Source: Cricetomys ansorgei (taxonomy: Eukaryota > Chordata > Mammalia > Rodentia > Nesomyidae). From it: a stretch of 64,000 nt of DNA. The stretch is taken from contig JAMJFZ010000711.1 in assembly GCA_026225945.1 (NCBI GenBank), forward strand, positions 4,341,501 through 4,405,500, read 5' to 3'. Below, piece by piece: positions 38,525 to 50,185 of the stretch. The stretch's first letter is position 1. The number at the start of each line of letters is the position of its first letter. The notes beneath the pieces were generated by a model. That model saw only the letters and a program-made list of their open reading frames with translations. It did not search any database and was not told the origin of the DNA. The translations under genes and the position numbers were made by a program.

Positions 38525-40690
38525 ATGATGAGTGTCCATAATGGCTGATCTTGATGGTTAACCTTTCCCAAATTAGATTGTGAGTGTTCTCCAGTTTTAG
38601 TCCTTCTGGTTTTGTTCATCACATCAGGTACAGTGCCTGGCATATTGTGGACAATAACAAATGAGTATTGGCTGTTACATAAGCAGGGGCATGGCACATA
38701 GCTGTTCAAACCTTCTTCCTACTAGTTTAAGGAACTACCATTAAATTTTGGTTCTCTTAAGCTGGCAAGGACTTTGTAGCTCTTTATATATCTTAAGAAA
38801 TGAAAAGAGGAAGAAAGCTATTCTAGATTTTAAATAGTCCCCTTCATAACATTTTACATCTTCTGATTACTTGTGTCTCTGTCAAATTGTGATGTACGTG
38901 TAATTTAGTGGCTAAGTAGGGGAAAGTGCACAGTTGTACTTCTGTGCATGATGGGTTTTAGAACTATATCGGTGATGGCTCCGTAGTGACCATTGCACCA
39001 AATATTCAATTACAGATATCAAATGAATCTAATGGAAGATTTCCCTTCTCACTAAACAGTTGGATATTTTCCATGAAACTAATACCTATAGACTAATACT
39101 TTTCACCAAGCCAGATAACTCATATTTGTTTGGATGTTCCAGCTGTCGGCATGAAAAATCAATAAAGAAAATAGATTGCAGAATGAGGGCAGTTCTTCAC
39201 TGAAATTAAAATCCAGCAAAATGACAGAAGGCGAAGTTTCCATTTATTTTGCCTTGACACCTACACTGGTTTGTCAATGGGAGAGGTAATTTTTCCATTT
39301 GCCTTATAGAAAGGTTCTGTGATGACTAGAAATGGTGGGTCAGACAGCCTCTGTAGGAATCTTCTTTGGCGTGGCTTTTGGCTTTCTTTCATGGCACCAT
39401 GGCTACTTAACACTTCTCTAGAAGTTTAAGATCTGAAAGCATGGAGTGTTCTTCTTAAACTTCAAAGGAGAATTAAAATCATTTATGGTTGTCTTCTCAA
39501 CTACAGAATAGAATCCAAACTCTGCTTATGAGTTTTGTCCCCTCCTTCAGATTTAAGTTATTGCAGGTCATTGGCAATTGTTGGCCAATCTCTTCCTCCT
39601 CAAAATCAATCTCTATTGGTGTAGTTGGATGGCATCAGCTACTAGCCACTTGGTTTTCCTTCTGGCTTTTACTCACTCCTCTCCAGTCTTCCCAGGTTGG
39701 CTTCTTCTCATCATTTAATGTCTGCTATCCCCAAGAATCTGTCTCAGCTCCCAGTTCTTCATTTTATTGGAACCTTTCTAGGAATATTCATGGCCTCAAA
39801 TGCACTGTTACTGTGTTGACTACAAAGTGTAACCTTTTAGTCCAGAACTGTGTAGTGAGATAAGATGCCATATTCAAACAATCTTATGAGTTATCTCTAC
39901 CTTTATGTTACCCAGGATCTCATCATATGCTGTGTATGCAACATTGATTAGACATATTTTTCCCAAATTGGTCATACCAGTTTCCTTTCTCAGCTTTAAA
40001 TGCCACTGCTGACCTGCTCATCCTAACTGGAAATAGAGCTATTGTCTCAGCCTCATGAATTACTGTCAAATCCTGTGGGCTCCATTTGCTTTATGTTTCT
40101 TAGCTCTAGCCAGGCTTTCCTTGCTTAGGCCCATTAGCTATTTCGGGTTTAGATCTCTAGTTCTGGACACCACATTTTCAAATCATGTTGCCTCCTTTGA
40201 AGATATTCTCCATTTGCTGGTTGTCATGTTTCGTACTTTATAAAATTTTCTTTAAATATGTTGCTTTGAATTCTTCCCATATATCAGAGGGAGTTTTGAA
40301 AAAATATTGTCATCTACATCAAATGATAATAGTGCTGGAGATGAGAATGTTCAGTTTTTGAGGTGATCAAATATCTAATTCAGAAGAGTGAGAAATCCTT
40401 AATCCAAGAACACTGTCTCCCAAACCTATGCTCCTTCCAGCTCAGTATTGGTCTCTGCACAGCATCTAATAGCTTAGACAGGGAGGACATTAGTCATTGT
40501 CTCTATTCATCCTAAAGAAAAGCAATAAGCCAAGGAAAATGAGATGACTCATCTAGCCATTCTGCCCATGAGCATAGTGAGAAAGCCCACATTTCTTACT
40601 TCTAGACCTTTGTTCTTTCTTCTTCACACAACAACTTTCCGGATGTTGTTAACAAATTTAAAACTATAATATGTAATCTTGGGAAAAAAA
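38525..40690. other. Mostly unclassified intronic DNA
   Basis: A short L2-like end at about 38610-38680 (ACAGTGCCTGGCATATTGTG). 39490-40280 is pyrimidine-rich and may be decayed LINE, unproven. Confidence 0.35.
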
Positions 40691-40696
40691 TAATTG

Positions 40697-40809
40697 TTTC
40701 CTGTGTGTAATGAAAGGGATATCTCAGGTCATATCATATATATATATATATATATAATATAAAACTTCTTGGTACGATCTGAGATATCCCTTTCATTCCA
40801 CATAGGAAA
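40697..40809. repeat. Strong inverted repeat (31-bp arms, 51-nt AT-rich loop)
   Basis: Left arm 40697-40727 and right arm 40779-40809 are complementary at 29 of 31 positions. The inner 19 (AATGAAAGGGATATCTCAG and its complement) are perfect. The loop holds an (AT)n tract at about 40736-40756. No family recognised. Confidence 0.95.
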
Positions 40810-40813
40810 TAGA

Positions 40814-40882
40814 TGTGTGTGTGTGTGTGTGTGTGTGTCTGTGTGTGTCTGTGTGTGTGCATGTGTGTGTGTGTCTGTGTGA
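40814..40882. repeat. (GT)n microsatellite with CTGT interruptions
   Basis: GT repeats starting 4 bp after the hairpin. Confidence 0.95.
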
Positions 40883-41124
40883 TCTAATCTATGGTGTATT
40901 TTACACTATATGTCTATATTTTCTATAAAATTCCTAGCTAAAATCTGTTTCCTTTCTGAAGTAGTAACATTCATGGAACTAGCTACTACTTGGCTTCAGA
41001 CATTATAAATTTAGTTCTTTTCCATGAAAAGAATAATCTGTAGAACCTTGTGAGACTTTACCTATTCATGTCAGCATGTGTCACTGTTGTGCTGGGTTTT
41101 TTGTTGGTCTCGTTTGTTTTGTTT

Positions 41125-41960
41125 TTGTTTTGTTTTTTAGGCAACTCTATTGTTGTGGTCCCTGTCATATACAGAAGACACTATCTTGCACCAGCATATC
41201 TTCCAGTCTTTCCGGTCTTCTGGGCCTTACAGTCTTTCCACCCCTCTTCTGTGATGCCAATTGAACCATAGATGAAGGAGGAGGAGAAAGAGGAGGAGAA
41301 GGAGGAGGAGGAGGAGGAAGAGGAGGAGGAAGAGGAGAAAGAGAAGGAGAAGATATATTAGTTGGGTTAGGATACCTATGGTCAGTTATTCTGATGATCT
41401 CCATCTGTTGAAAAATAAGAAGCTTCTGTGATAAGGAGGTGAAAGTTACATTTATCTGAAGGTTTAAGGTTAAATATCTGGAATACAGTTAGAAATTATA
41501 CTGGTATAGTAAACTGGCTAGGTTCACAGTACCAGACATGAATTCCTTTACTGAGCAAGCCTTAAGTCCAATAAGATAGCTGTTAGCTGCCCTTAAGATA
41601 TAAGTGTCACCGTTAGACCCTTGGGGGATACCTGTCATGCTGGTCATTATCATGTTTCAACATTTCATAAAAGCCACCACCAGATAGGACTGATACATGA
41701 ATAACTCCTTCAGAGACTATGAGAGAGAGTCTTCATGCAGAAGGCTTCTAGATCAGTTCCAGATGGATCTGTGAAGTCTTATGTCCAAAGTGTGTGGTGT
41801 CTTCAGCAGTAAGGTCTTGCCTACAAGTTGTGAGAGGCAACCAAGGACAATGGTTGTAGCCTATACTGTGTCAGGAGCTGCCTGGAAACCCCTCAGCAAC
41901 TCAACCCTTCTGACCAACAACTCATAGGGAGGTTTGCCATGCCTGGCACTGAGGTTTTTA
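41125..41960 (-). mobile_element. Rodent L1 3' region, antisense, carrying a GGA tract
   Basis: Same wording as 32085-33575: CCTGTCATATACAGAAGACA, TTACAGTCTTTCCACCCCTC, GTGTGTGGTGTCTTCAGCAG, TGCCTGGCACTGAGGTTTTT. A purine tract of (GGA)n/(AGG)n interrupts it at 41274-41352. Confidence 0.65.
41274..41352. repeat. (GGA)n polypurine tract
   Basis: All-purine run of GGA/GAA units, about 79 bp. Confidence 0.95.
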
Positions 41961-42289
41961 TTAAATAGGGTATGGTTCTTGAAAGTGGAGCATAATCACC
42001 TCAAGTGATGTAACTTCATTGAAATTATGTGCATATTTATATACATAAACTTATATGTTATATATGTATTAACTAAATATAAAATGATGTTTTTCTGTGG
42101 CTTTTCAATCATTCTTGGTAGGTTTTCCTTCCTTCATCTCCTTCAGCACTGCCCTCCCCCTTCTTCTCTAGACAACTCCCCCACAATTTTTCCATTTCCT
42201 CTTTCATAGAACCTGTGTCCTACTATCTATTTCCCAAGATCACACATACACACATACACACATTACACATGCATGCATGCACATGTGCT

Positions 42290-42292
<3 letters not shown>

Positions 42293-42333
<41 letters not shown>
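42293..42333. repeat. (GA)n microsatellite
   Basis: Uninterrupted AG dinucleotides after a CA-rich lead-in at 42240-42290. Confidence 0.96.
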
Positions 42334-42336
<3 letters not shown>

Positions 42337-42404
42337 TTTATATGTTCCTGGTTTCTGTGGTTACTCCAGTGTATGTATTCGAAGATTCAGAATTAGAATC
42401 CACA

Positions 42405-43250
42405 AATAAAAGAGAGCATGCAGCATTAGCTTTTCTGTGTTTGGATTACTTCACTAAGTATAATATGTTTTAATTTCATCCATTTACCTGAAATTTTCAT
42501 GATTTTATTTTTCTTTACAGCTGAATAGTATTTGCCTCCATTAGGGTTTCAATTGCTGTGCTAAAACACCATGACCTAAAGCAATTTGAGGAGAAAAGGG
42601 TTTATTTCATCTTATAGCTTGCAGTCAATCATTCAGGGAAGACAGGGTACGAACTCAAGGTAGTAATCTGAAAGCAAGAACTGATGTAGAGGCCTTGGGA
42701 GAGTGCTACTTACTGGCTTGCTCCTTGTGGATTGCTTATCCCGCTTTCTTGTATCACCAAGAACCATCAGCCAAGGGATGGCACAACCCAGAGTGAACTG
42801 GGTCCTCATACATCAATCATCAATCAAGAAAAATGCATCATAGGCTTGCCTACAGGCCATTCTAGTGGAGGCATTTTTCACAACTGAGGTTCCCTCTTCC
42901 AAAATGACTCTAGTATGTGTCAAGTTGTCACAAAACTAGCCTGCACAATACTCCATTGTGTGTATTGCGATTTGATTATTCACTTATCTGTTGAGGGATC
43001 TTTAGATGTTCTCACTTGCTAGCTGCTGTGAAGAGAGAAGCAGTGAATGAGACTAAGGATCCGTGGAGTAGGACTTTAAGCACTTTGGCTGTATGCAAAG
43101 TGATGATATGACAGATCATATGATAGACCTATTGTTATCTTTGTAAGGATTGCTATAGTGCCTGGATGAGTTTGCAGTCTCTCCAGTAGTAAATGGGGTT
43201 CCCCTCTTCCTACGTCTGTGTCAGCATTTTTTTAACAGTTGATTTCTTGA
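42405..43250 (-). mobile_element. Old mammalian L1 ORF2 3' fragment, antisense, split by a nested repeat
   Basis: Left of the insertion: TTGGATTACTTCACTAAGTA and GCTGAATAGTATTTGCCTCC. Right of it: TCCATTGTGTGTATTGCGAT, TATCTGTTGAGGGATCTTTA, TGGATGAGTTTGCAGTCTCT. This is the reverse complement of the C-terminal part of L1 ORF2, in an old (L1M-like) version. It is decayed and non-coding. Confidence 0.65.
42543..42950 (+). mobile_element. Rodent interspersed repeat, copy 3 of 4, nested in L1
   Basis: 408 bp starting AGGGTTTCAATTGCTGTG and ending GTGTCAAGTTGTCACAAAAC plus GCACAATA. It is flanked by CTCCATT (42536-42542 and 42951-42957). Removing it restores the L1 reading AATAGTATTTGCCTCCATTG, so both ends are defined. 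Confidence 0.85.
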
Positions 43251-43254
43251 CATT

Positions 43255-43575
43255 GGCAATTAATGACTGCTGAGAAAGAGAGATCCAGTCTTCTCCGGGG
43301 ATGACCCTCCTTGTAGGTTATCCAAATTGCAAGTTATCAATATATATCACTAAATAAACTCAAGAGATTGTATTTATGTATACATGTGTAAGTAGTATGT
43401 GGTTTGTATGTATGTATCCACATACATATGTATATAAAAACAATAATGGTTAAAGAAGTCATGAATTTGAAAGGGAGTCAGACTAAGATAGGAGGAGTTA
43501 GAGAGAGGAGAGGAAAGGGTGGAAATGATGGAAATGCAGTACTCAAATGAAATTATCAAAAAAATGTAAATTTAG
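43255..43575 (+). mobile_element. Rodent L1 3'-UTR end, sense
   Basis: CTTGTAGGTTATCCAAATTG, ACTAAATAAACTCAAGAGAT, AAGAAGTCATGAATTTGAAA, AGGAAAGGGTGGAAATGATG and a terminal ATCAAAAAAATG match a rodent L1 3' terminus with its short A tail. Confidence 0.72.
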
Positions 43576-43591
43576 TATAACTGTCCATTAC

Positions 43592-44632
43592 TTAACAGCT
43601 AAAATCCACTTATAAGTGAGTACATAACATGTTTGTCTTTCTGGGACTGTGTTACCTCACTCAGGATAATTTTTTCTAGTTCCATCCATTTGCATACAAA
43701 ATTTATGCCATTTTTTAGCTGAGTTGTGTAAATGTACCACAATTTCTTTATCTATTCTTCAGTTGTGGGGCATCTAGATTGTTTCCCAATTTCTGGCTAT
43801 TATGAACAAAGCTGCTATAAACATAGTTGAACAAATGTCCTTTTTGTAGGATGGAATGTCTTTGGGGTATATGTCCAGGAGCGGTATAGCTGGGTCTTGA
43901 GGTAGGTCAATTTCCAATTTCCTGAGGAATCACAGTATTGATTTCTATAGTGGCTATCCAAGTTTGAACTCCTACCACGCAATTGAAGGAGGGTTCTCCT
44001 TGCTCCACAACCTCTACAGCATGAGCTGTCATTTGTGTTATTGATCTTAGCCATTCTGACAGGTATAAGATGGAATATCAAAGTAGTTTTGATTTGCATT
44101 TCCCTAATGGCTAAGGATGTTGAACATTGCTTTAAGTGTTTCTCAGCCATTTGAGATTCCTGTATTGAGAATTCTCCATTTAGATCTGTACTCCGTTTTT
44201 AATTGGGTTATTTGCTTTGTTGATGTCTTGAATTCTTTATATATTTTGGATATTAGCCTCTATCAGAAGTGGAGTTAGTGAATATCTTTTCCCAATCTGT
44301 AGGCTGCCACTTAGTCTTATTGACAGTGTCCTTTGTCTTACAGAAGTTTTTCAGTTTCATGAGGTCCCAATTTTTAATTTAATCACTGATCTTAGTGCCT
44401 GAGCTATTGGTGTTCTGTTCAGGAAGTTGTCTCCTGTGCCAGTGAGTTCTAGGCTATTCCCCACTTTCTCTTCTAACAGGTTCAGTATATTTGGTTTTAT
44501 GTTGAGATCTTTGATCTACTTGGATTTGAGTTTTATGATAAATATAAATCTATTTGCATTCTTCTGCATGCAGATATCCAATTAGACCAGCACCATTTGT
44601 TGAAGATGCTGTCTTTTTTTTCATCTTGTATT
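43592..44632 (-). pseudogene. Rodent L1 ORF2 C-terminal fragment, antisense, broken
   Basis: About 1 kb, reverse complement of the L1 ORF2 3' coding region: TTCTAGTTCCATCCATTTGC, AGCTGAGTTGTGTAAATGTA, GGGTATATGTCCAGGAGCGG, CATTCTGACAGGTATAAGAT, TATATATTTTGGATATTAGC, AGCACCATTTGTTGAAGATG. On the minus strand the best open stretch (43815-44150) keeps the RMAKI and CRGCG motifs of the ORF2 C-terminal cysteine region, then goes out of frame. It has no 3'-UTR of its own next to the coding end, so it is a separate, truncated copy from the sense 3'-UTR at 43255-43575. Confidence 0.88.
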
Positions 44633-44634
44633 TC

Positions 44635-45175
44635 CAAATAAAATAATGGTCTGTGAAAATGGGCTTTATGCCACTATCCATGGACTCTTTATCATTCTGA
44701 GATGAAACTTGTATATGAGGAACACCAAGAAAATAATTTACATGCAGATAACCACAGAAAGGGTGGGAAGGGAAGTACATTCCCAGCGTCTCCTACTACA
44801 TAACATGATAAGAAGGATTTTAGTAGATGATGACAGACTGTGCTGTCATCTTATTGTCATAAAGAAGAATATGAAGAAGTCACAGTGGGACAAGTTGGAG
44901 ACAACCATGGTCCAGGAATTGAATCTGCACTGCATCTCAACCACATTCTGTCTTTGAAGCTTAACATCACTACTTAGCTTTTATAAGAAGCCCCTAATAT
45001 CTACGCCCTCCAACTATTTTTAAATATTTGGCATAACAAATTGAGTAATAAGCCAGAAATCTGGGCTCAGTTTTTCAAAGTTATATTTCACTTTTCTTAT
45101 GTAAAACAAACATACCCTTAACCCATTACCAGTGGTTTCCAGTTTGGGTTTCTTTAAATTTGCAACAGAATAAAT
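44635..45175. other. No recognisable feature
   Basis: Short unique stretch between the L1 fragment and the pyrimidine tract. Confidence 0.4.
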
Positions 45176-45176
<1 letters not shown>

Positions 45177-45222
<46 letters not shown>

Positions 45223-45259
45223 ATCTCTGCCTCTCTCTGCCTCTCTCTGCCTCTCTATG

Positions 45260-45295
<36 letters not shown>

Positions 45296-45649
45296 TCTTT
45301 CCCTCCCTCTCTCTTCCCCCTCCCTCCTCTCACTGTCATTGTCCCTCTGTGTCTCTGTGTGTTTTTGTGTGTCTCTCTGGTGTCCCTGTATCTCTGTGTG
45401 TGTGTCTCTGTCTTTCTCTCCCTCTTTTCCCTTTTCCCATCCTTCTCCCTTCTCCCTCCCCCTTTCTCTTGTCTTTCTCTGTCTGTCTCTCTTTCTCTAT
45501 ATATATATATATATATATATGTGTGTATCTCTGTCTCTACCCCTGTTTTTCTATGTCTCTGTCTCTATCTGTCTCTTTCTGTCTATCTCTGTCTCTGTAT
45601 CTCTGTCTCTCTGTCTCTGTCTCTGTCCCTGTCTCTACCTACCTATCTA

Positions 45650-45714
<65 letters not shown>

Positions 45715-45742
45715 CATCTATCTCCTTCTCCCTGTGTGTGTA
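45177..45742. repeat. Polypyrimidine/CTGT microsatellite cluster, about 560 bp
   Basis: CT repeats, CTGT, CTGC and CCCT variants, an (AT)n island at 45499-45520, then CTGT and CTAT units. One strand is almost purely pyrimidine outside the AT island. It produces three overlapping artefact ORFs of Ser/Leu repeats. Confidence 0.97.
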
Positions 45743-45744
45743 TG

Positions 45745-47045
45745 TCTAGGAATTGACAGGTCCTTATACATGCTAGACAAGTACTGTACCAAGTAATTGT
45801 ACTTCCACATACCATAAAAACCTATGAGTCTTTCAAGTTAATAAACTTAGCCTTGATATAAATAGTATTTTCAAGCAGCATATTTCATTTCTATGATATT
45901 TATGAGTGGAAACATGAGACAGGAACAGAAAGATATCGCTTACTGAAGGCACTACTTGTTTGTAAGAGAACTGTTTGCTTTATCAGTTAAAAGGATGCTT
46001 ATTAAGAAAACTCCATGGGGAAACTTGGGGACTGCTAAACTGAATGCATATCTGCAGTGGTTTACCACAAAGCATGGTCCTTGGTGGTTATTGGAATCGA
46101 TGGGTTAAATAATACAAGTTAAGTTTTCTTATTGTACTCATTGATAGAACACCAGATGAGAGACAACTTTTATAACAGTCAACACATCTTAAATACTCTA
46201 TAAATGCTAATTAAATTGATGATCTAATGTAATCTTAAAAACTAGGGGAAAAAACACCATATGACATAGCATATTGAGTTTCTAAAAGTTCAATGCACAG
46301 AGACATAAAGGTTTGATTTTTAATATTTGATGTCAAAAATGTACCAGAGATTAAGTTGGCCCTAAACTTAAAAATATAGTTGGCCACATTTTAAGTCTAT
46401 GTTATCTTGGGCACCACTGACAGGAATAGGGGCCCCAGATGGAAGGAAGTGAGCATCTTCTGGCAATTCTCCTTCATCTGGATGTCTGAAGCTCTGAGCT
46501 CATTTCTAGACTCTAAAACTTAAATAGAAATCAGAGGAAAATGTGACTACATACAGGGAAAGGTAACTTAGAATCTTGAAACCATCAAATAAAGAAAGAA
46601 CAAAAAATGTTAGGATATTTACTTGTAGAAGTAGATGGAGCGAGGAATGTCTGAGTCCTTCCATGGCTACTTTGGACAGAAAAGCATCATCAAGAAGTCT
46701 TTCTAAAACTTATGGCTCATTCACTACAGATCATATTTCCCACACATGTAATGAGGGCATAAGGCTGATCTTGTACATTTTCATTTTTCTACCCATATAT
46801 CTATTTTCCTTTCCTCCTGCATCCCTCTTGGTTCTCACAGTCAGTATAACTCTGGAATTCATTCTTCCTCTGCACCTCAACCATAAATATGCAAGTCTCA
46901 TGTGAAAGTTCTAGAAGGCAACACAACCACTCCTATACCCTGAAAAGAACAAACCTCTTTTGTTCTTTTCTTGTTCTAAATTTATCTTTCAGAAGGAAAA
47001 ATCTCTTCTTACCCAGGCTTTCCAAATAAAATCTGTAGATCAGAG
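45745..47045. other. No firm feature
   Basis: AT-rich unique intron. A 109-codon ORF at 46576-46905 has no recognisable content. Confidence 0.4.
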
Positions 47046-47049
47046 CGCC

Positions 47050-47790
47050 TTCACCAAAAAGCAAACTCTTTTTACACTGTTGGGGATGTAATTTCAGCAG
47101 CCATTATGGGAAAGAGTATGAAGATTCCTAAAATAAATAAGATAAACTATTGCATAGTCCAGCAGTCTCACTGCCAGTTATAAACACAAAGGAAATGAAA
47201 TCAGCATGCTAAAGAGAAATGTGCCTTCCTGTGCTTCTTGACACTGTTCATAATAACCAGGATGTGGAATGTATACAAAGTAAATACTGTCAAGCCATTA
47301 AAAAAATAATATGAAATCAGGTTATTGGCCGCAGCAGGAGCAGATATACAAAGCCATGTTAAGTGAAAGAAGCAAAGCACAGGAAGACAAATGCCACATA
47401 ATCTCCACAAAAAATCCACATAATTGTGGAATCTGAAAAGGTTGATATCATAAAGTTGGAAGTAGAGAGTGGCTTCTAGAGATCCAGTAAGAGATGGGGA
47501 AAGGCTGGTCAGTGGATACAGTATTATATACACAAAAGAGTAAAAATATCTGGTATTCTGTGACATAGTCAGGTGAAAACATTAATAATAAGGTATATAT
47601 CAAGATACTCAGAAGAAAGGATGTATTGATGTACTGCTACACAAGACTGATAAAAGTTAAGGTGCCAGTTATGCTAATTACCTTGATTTGATCATTAGTG
47701 TGCATTAATCATTGTACACTAATGATTGCATTGTACCGTATAAAACCATGTAAACATTTGTTTATCCAACCCTAAATTCATTTTTAAAGG
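47050..47790 (+). mobile_element. Ancient L1 (L1MA-like) 3' end, sense
   Basis: ORF2 3' wording, ACACTGTTGGGGATGTAATT, GCCATTATGGGAAAGAGTAT, AACACAAAGGAAATGAAATC, GTTAAGTGAAAGAAGCAAAG, runs into the typical old L1 3'-UTR with CAGTGGATACAGTATTATAT and TGCTAATTACCTTGATTTGA. It predates rodents. Confidence 0.8.
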
Positions 47791-47939
47791 TTTAAAATGC
47801 CTTCTACATAATTCCCTCCAGTCAGTTCCTAGACACTTTGCTTTTAATTGTGTTAAATGAATGCATTCACTTTTCTTAATACCCACTACATACTTGAGTA
47901 TTTATTTTCTCCACCATGTTATCCTATTGCTTGCTGCCA

Positions 47940-48410
47940 TTGTACACATATACCTCTCTGAATTATAAATATCTCCATCTTGACCCTCCCCATTTACCAA
48001 CCTTTGAGAGCCTTCCATTGCTAGTAAAATCTAAAACTCTTGTCAAGGATTTTGATCTGTCCCGTCAACCTTCTTTCCTCATCCTTCTGCCAAGCCAAGA
48101 TGGCCAAGCTTCCCAAAGCATGCTGCCTCCTTTCAACCTTGAATGATCTTAAGCCTGGTCTTCTCAGTTCTCAGAATATTCTTTCCCCTCTCTCTACTTT
48201 TAGTCATTTACTCACTTTTTAAAGTACGGCTTAGGTCCCGTGGGATTCATTGAGAGATGTTAGCCTTGTGGATATGGACATATAGCTTAAATGGGCATCT
48301 TTTTTATCATCTGATATTTGCTGAAACTGTAATATTTTGGAATCAAGGAGTCATCCCAAGTACCTAACACATATCTAACATTTAATAGCTACTCAATTAA
48401 CACTTAATAT
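47940..48410 (+). repeat. L2 LINE 3' end
   Basis: GAGAGCCTTCCATTGCTAGT, AAAATCTAAAACTCTTGTCA, CAGAATATTCTTTCCCCTCT, and the terminus GTACCTAACACATATCTAAC, TAGCTACTCAATTAACAC. Confidence 0.65.
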
Positions 48411-48794
48411 AACCCAGTTCTCTACACAGTTGTACAGGAAAGTGCTTGTCAAGTGTCATGCAACAATAGGAGGAATACCCAGTTTTGTGGAGTAAGAGTA
48501 TGATGTTTTCATTACATCTGTATGAAGTAATAGATGGATTCATTTTAAGGATAGTTGGCAACTTAATACACACGCATAAACACATAAAGAAAGTAGGAAA
48601 TGAGAAAGATATTGAGACATCAAATGTATGCAGTTGACTATGACAGCAAAGGTAAACGTTTTTTAGATACGTGAGTGAAGAAACCAACAATATTGAATAT
48701 ATATCAGGAGACATTTTAATGATGAATGAAACATTACAAATTAGTAAGATTAATGTTACTATTCCATTAATGAAGAAAATAATGCTGTATGCTG

Positions 48795-49035
48795 GTGACA
48801 TACAGCCTGGTGGCACAGGCTGGAATTCCAGCTACCTGGGAGACTAAAACACAAAATGGCAAGTTCAAGACTTGCTTGGGATTACTGAGTGTCATCCAGG
48901 CTAGTCTGGCAACTTAATGAGACCCTGCTCAAAAGCTAAAAGCATGATGAAGAGGTGCTGTAGATGTAGGTCGGTTGTAGAAGTTTGCCTACTATACAGG
49001 AGGCCCTAGGATCAACCCCCTAAACTGTACCAAAA
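48795..49035 (+). mobile_element. B4-family SINE (B1-like plus ID-like halves)
   Basis: The B1-like half has GCCTGGTGGCACAGGCTGGA and TCCAGGCTAGTCTGGCAACT. The ID-like half follows with GGTGCTGTAGATGTAGGTCG, GTTTGCCTACTATACAGGAG and GCCCTAGGATCAACCCCCTA. Confidence 0.75.
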
Positions 49036-49039
49036 ATAT

Positions 49040-50180
49040 TTCAAGTTCTTAAAAATAATGTAGTTGAATATTATAAAATATTGGAAAGACCCTGCCTGTC
49101 ATTGCAATTGACTTCTTTGAAGAAGGAGCCACCAAGTAGGTCCTTAAAGTTCCATGTATAATAGGACAATTTCAATTTAGATGCTTAAAAAATACTACTA
49201 ACAATAGTAGTGCATCTTTCAGTACACTTCAAGTGCCAATTTCTTAGGCAACAGCTTGAGAGTCTCACTTGGAAAGTCAAAATTCTTAGGAAGTAGAGTC
49301 TATGATGAATGATCAATTTTGTTCAGAGATGGTATGATTTAGACCACCTAACAGGTTGCTGCCTCTCTCTGGGCCCTAAAATGTCGTGACAAGGTCAGGA
49401 AGCATAAGTGACAGAGCACTTACCTAGCATGTGGATTCAAAGAAAGGTCCTGATAATATTTACCACACAGTTGCCATATTTAATACCTCAGCCTCCCACA
49501 CACATACCTGCTTTAATGCAGAGCTGATGCCGCAAGTTTCCTCTGTGCAAAATGGCAGGGGATTCTTCCTCAAGATTAGTGTGGTGAGGTGATGGTGAGC
49601 CTTCCTCATGACCATGCTTCCTATCCATTGAATTCAGAGTCTCATCAGTACTTAAGACTTTCTACTGAGGAAGCGTGGGTACGACACTTAAATCCCTTTT
49701 TCAAGTGATGAGCACAAGCATGAGTTTGGAAAGTCATGGATATTGAATTTTGGTATACAAGATAAAAATGGCATTCTGTTTTTAAAAACATTAATGTCGC
49801 TTAGAATGTCTTCAGCTCTTCCCATGGTAATGTGCCAGGGCCTCAGTATGGAGTGGTCACACACCTTTGACAGCTTCTCCCTGAAGGACAACAGGGCAAG
49901 CGCATCAGAGTCAGCCACCCTCGCTCCGTTTTTGCCATTAACCCGTTGGAAGATCTAAGACTTCGTTTACTTTCTGTCAAAAATAGATAGGATACCTGAT
50001 TCTCAACGTTATCACAAGTTTTCAAAAGATAAAGTGTGGGGTTTCTCAAGTAAGTGGACCTTAGTCATGGTATTTATCCCTCAATCAGACATTGATGAAG
50101 TATCTTTCCAGTGTCAACCACGGGCTGAGACCGAGTAGACAGTAAACGCAGCACCCTGCTCTGAAAGCACAAAGACCTAG
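49040..50180. other. Mostly unique intronic DNA
   Basis: A possible ID-like scrap at 49405-49465 (GACAGAGCACTTACCTAGCA). Otherwise nothing recognised. Confidence 0.4.
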
Positions 50181-50185
50181 TGGGA

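Noticed and set aside
42405..43575. Twin-priming inversion (antisense ORF2 fragment followed by sense 3'-UTR with A tail)
   Set aside because: The ORF2 fragment looks like an old L1M while the 3'-UTR is rodent L1, so they are probably separate insertions.
45160..45796. Three overlapping Ser/Leu-rich ORFs up to 198 codons
   Set aside because: Frames of the CT microsatellite cluster.
46576..46905. 109-codon ORF as a possible small gene
   Set aside because: No splice, start-context or similarity support, and AT-rich composition like the surrounding intron.
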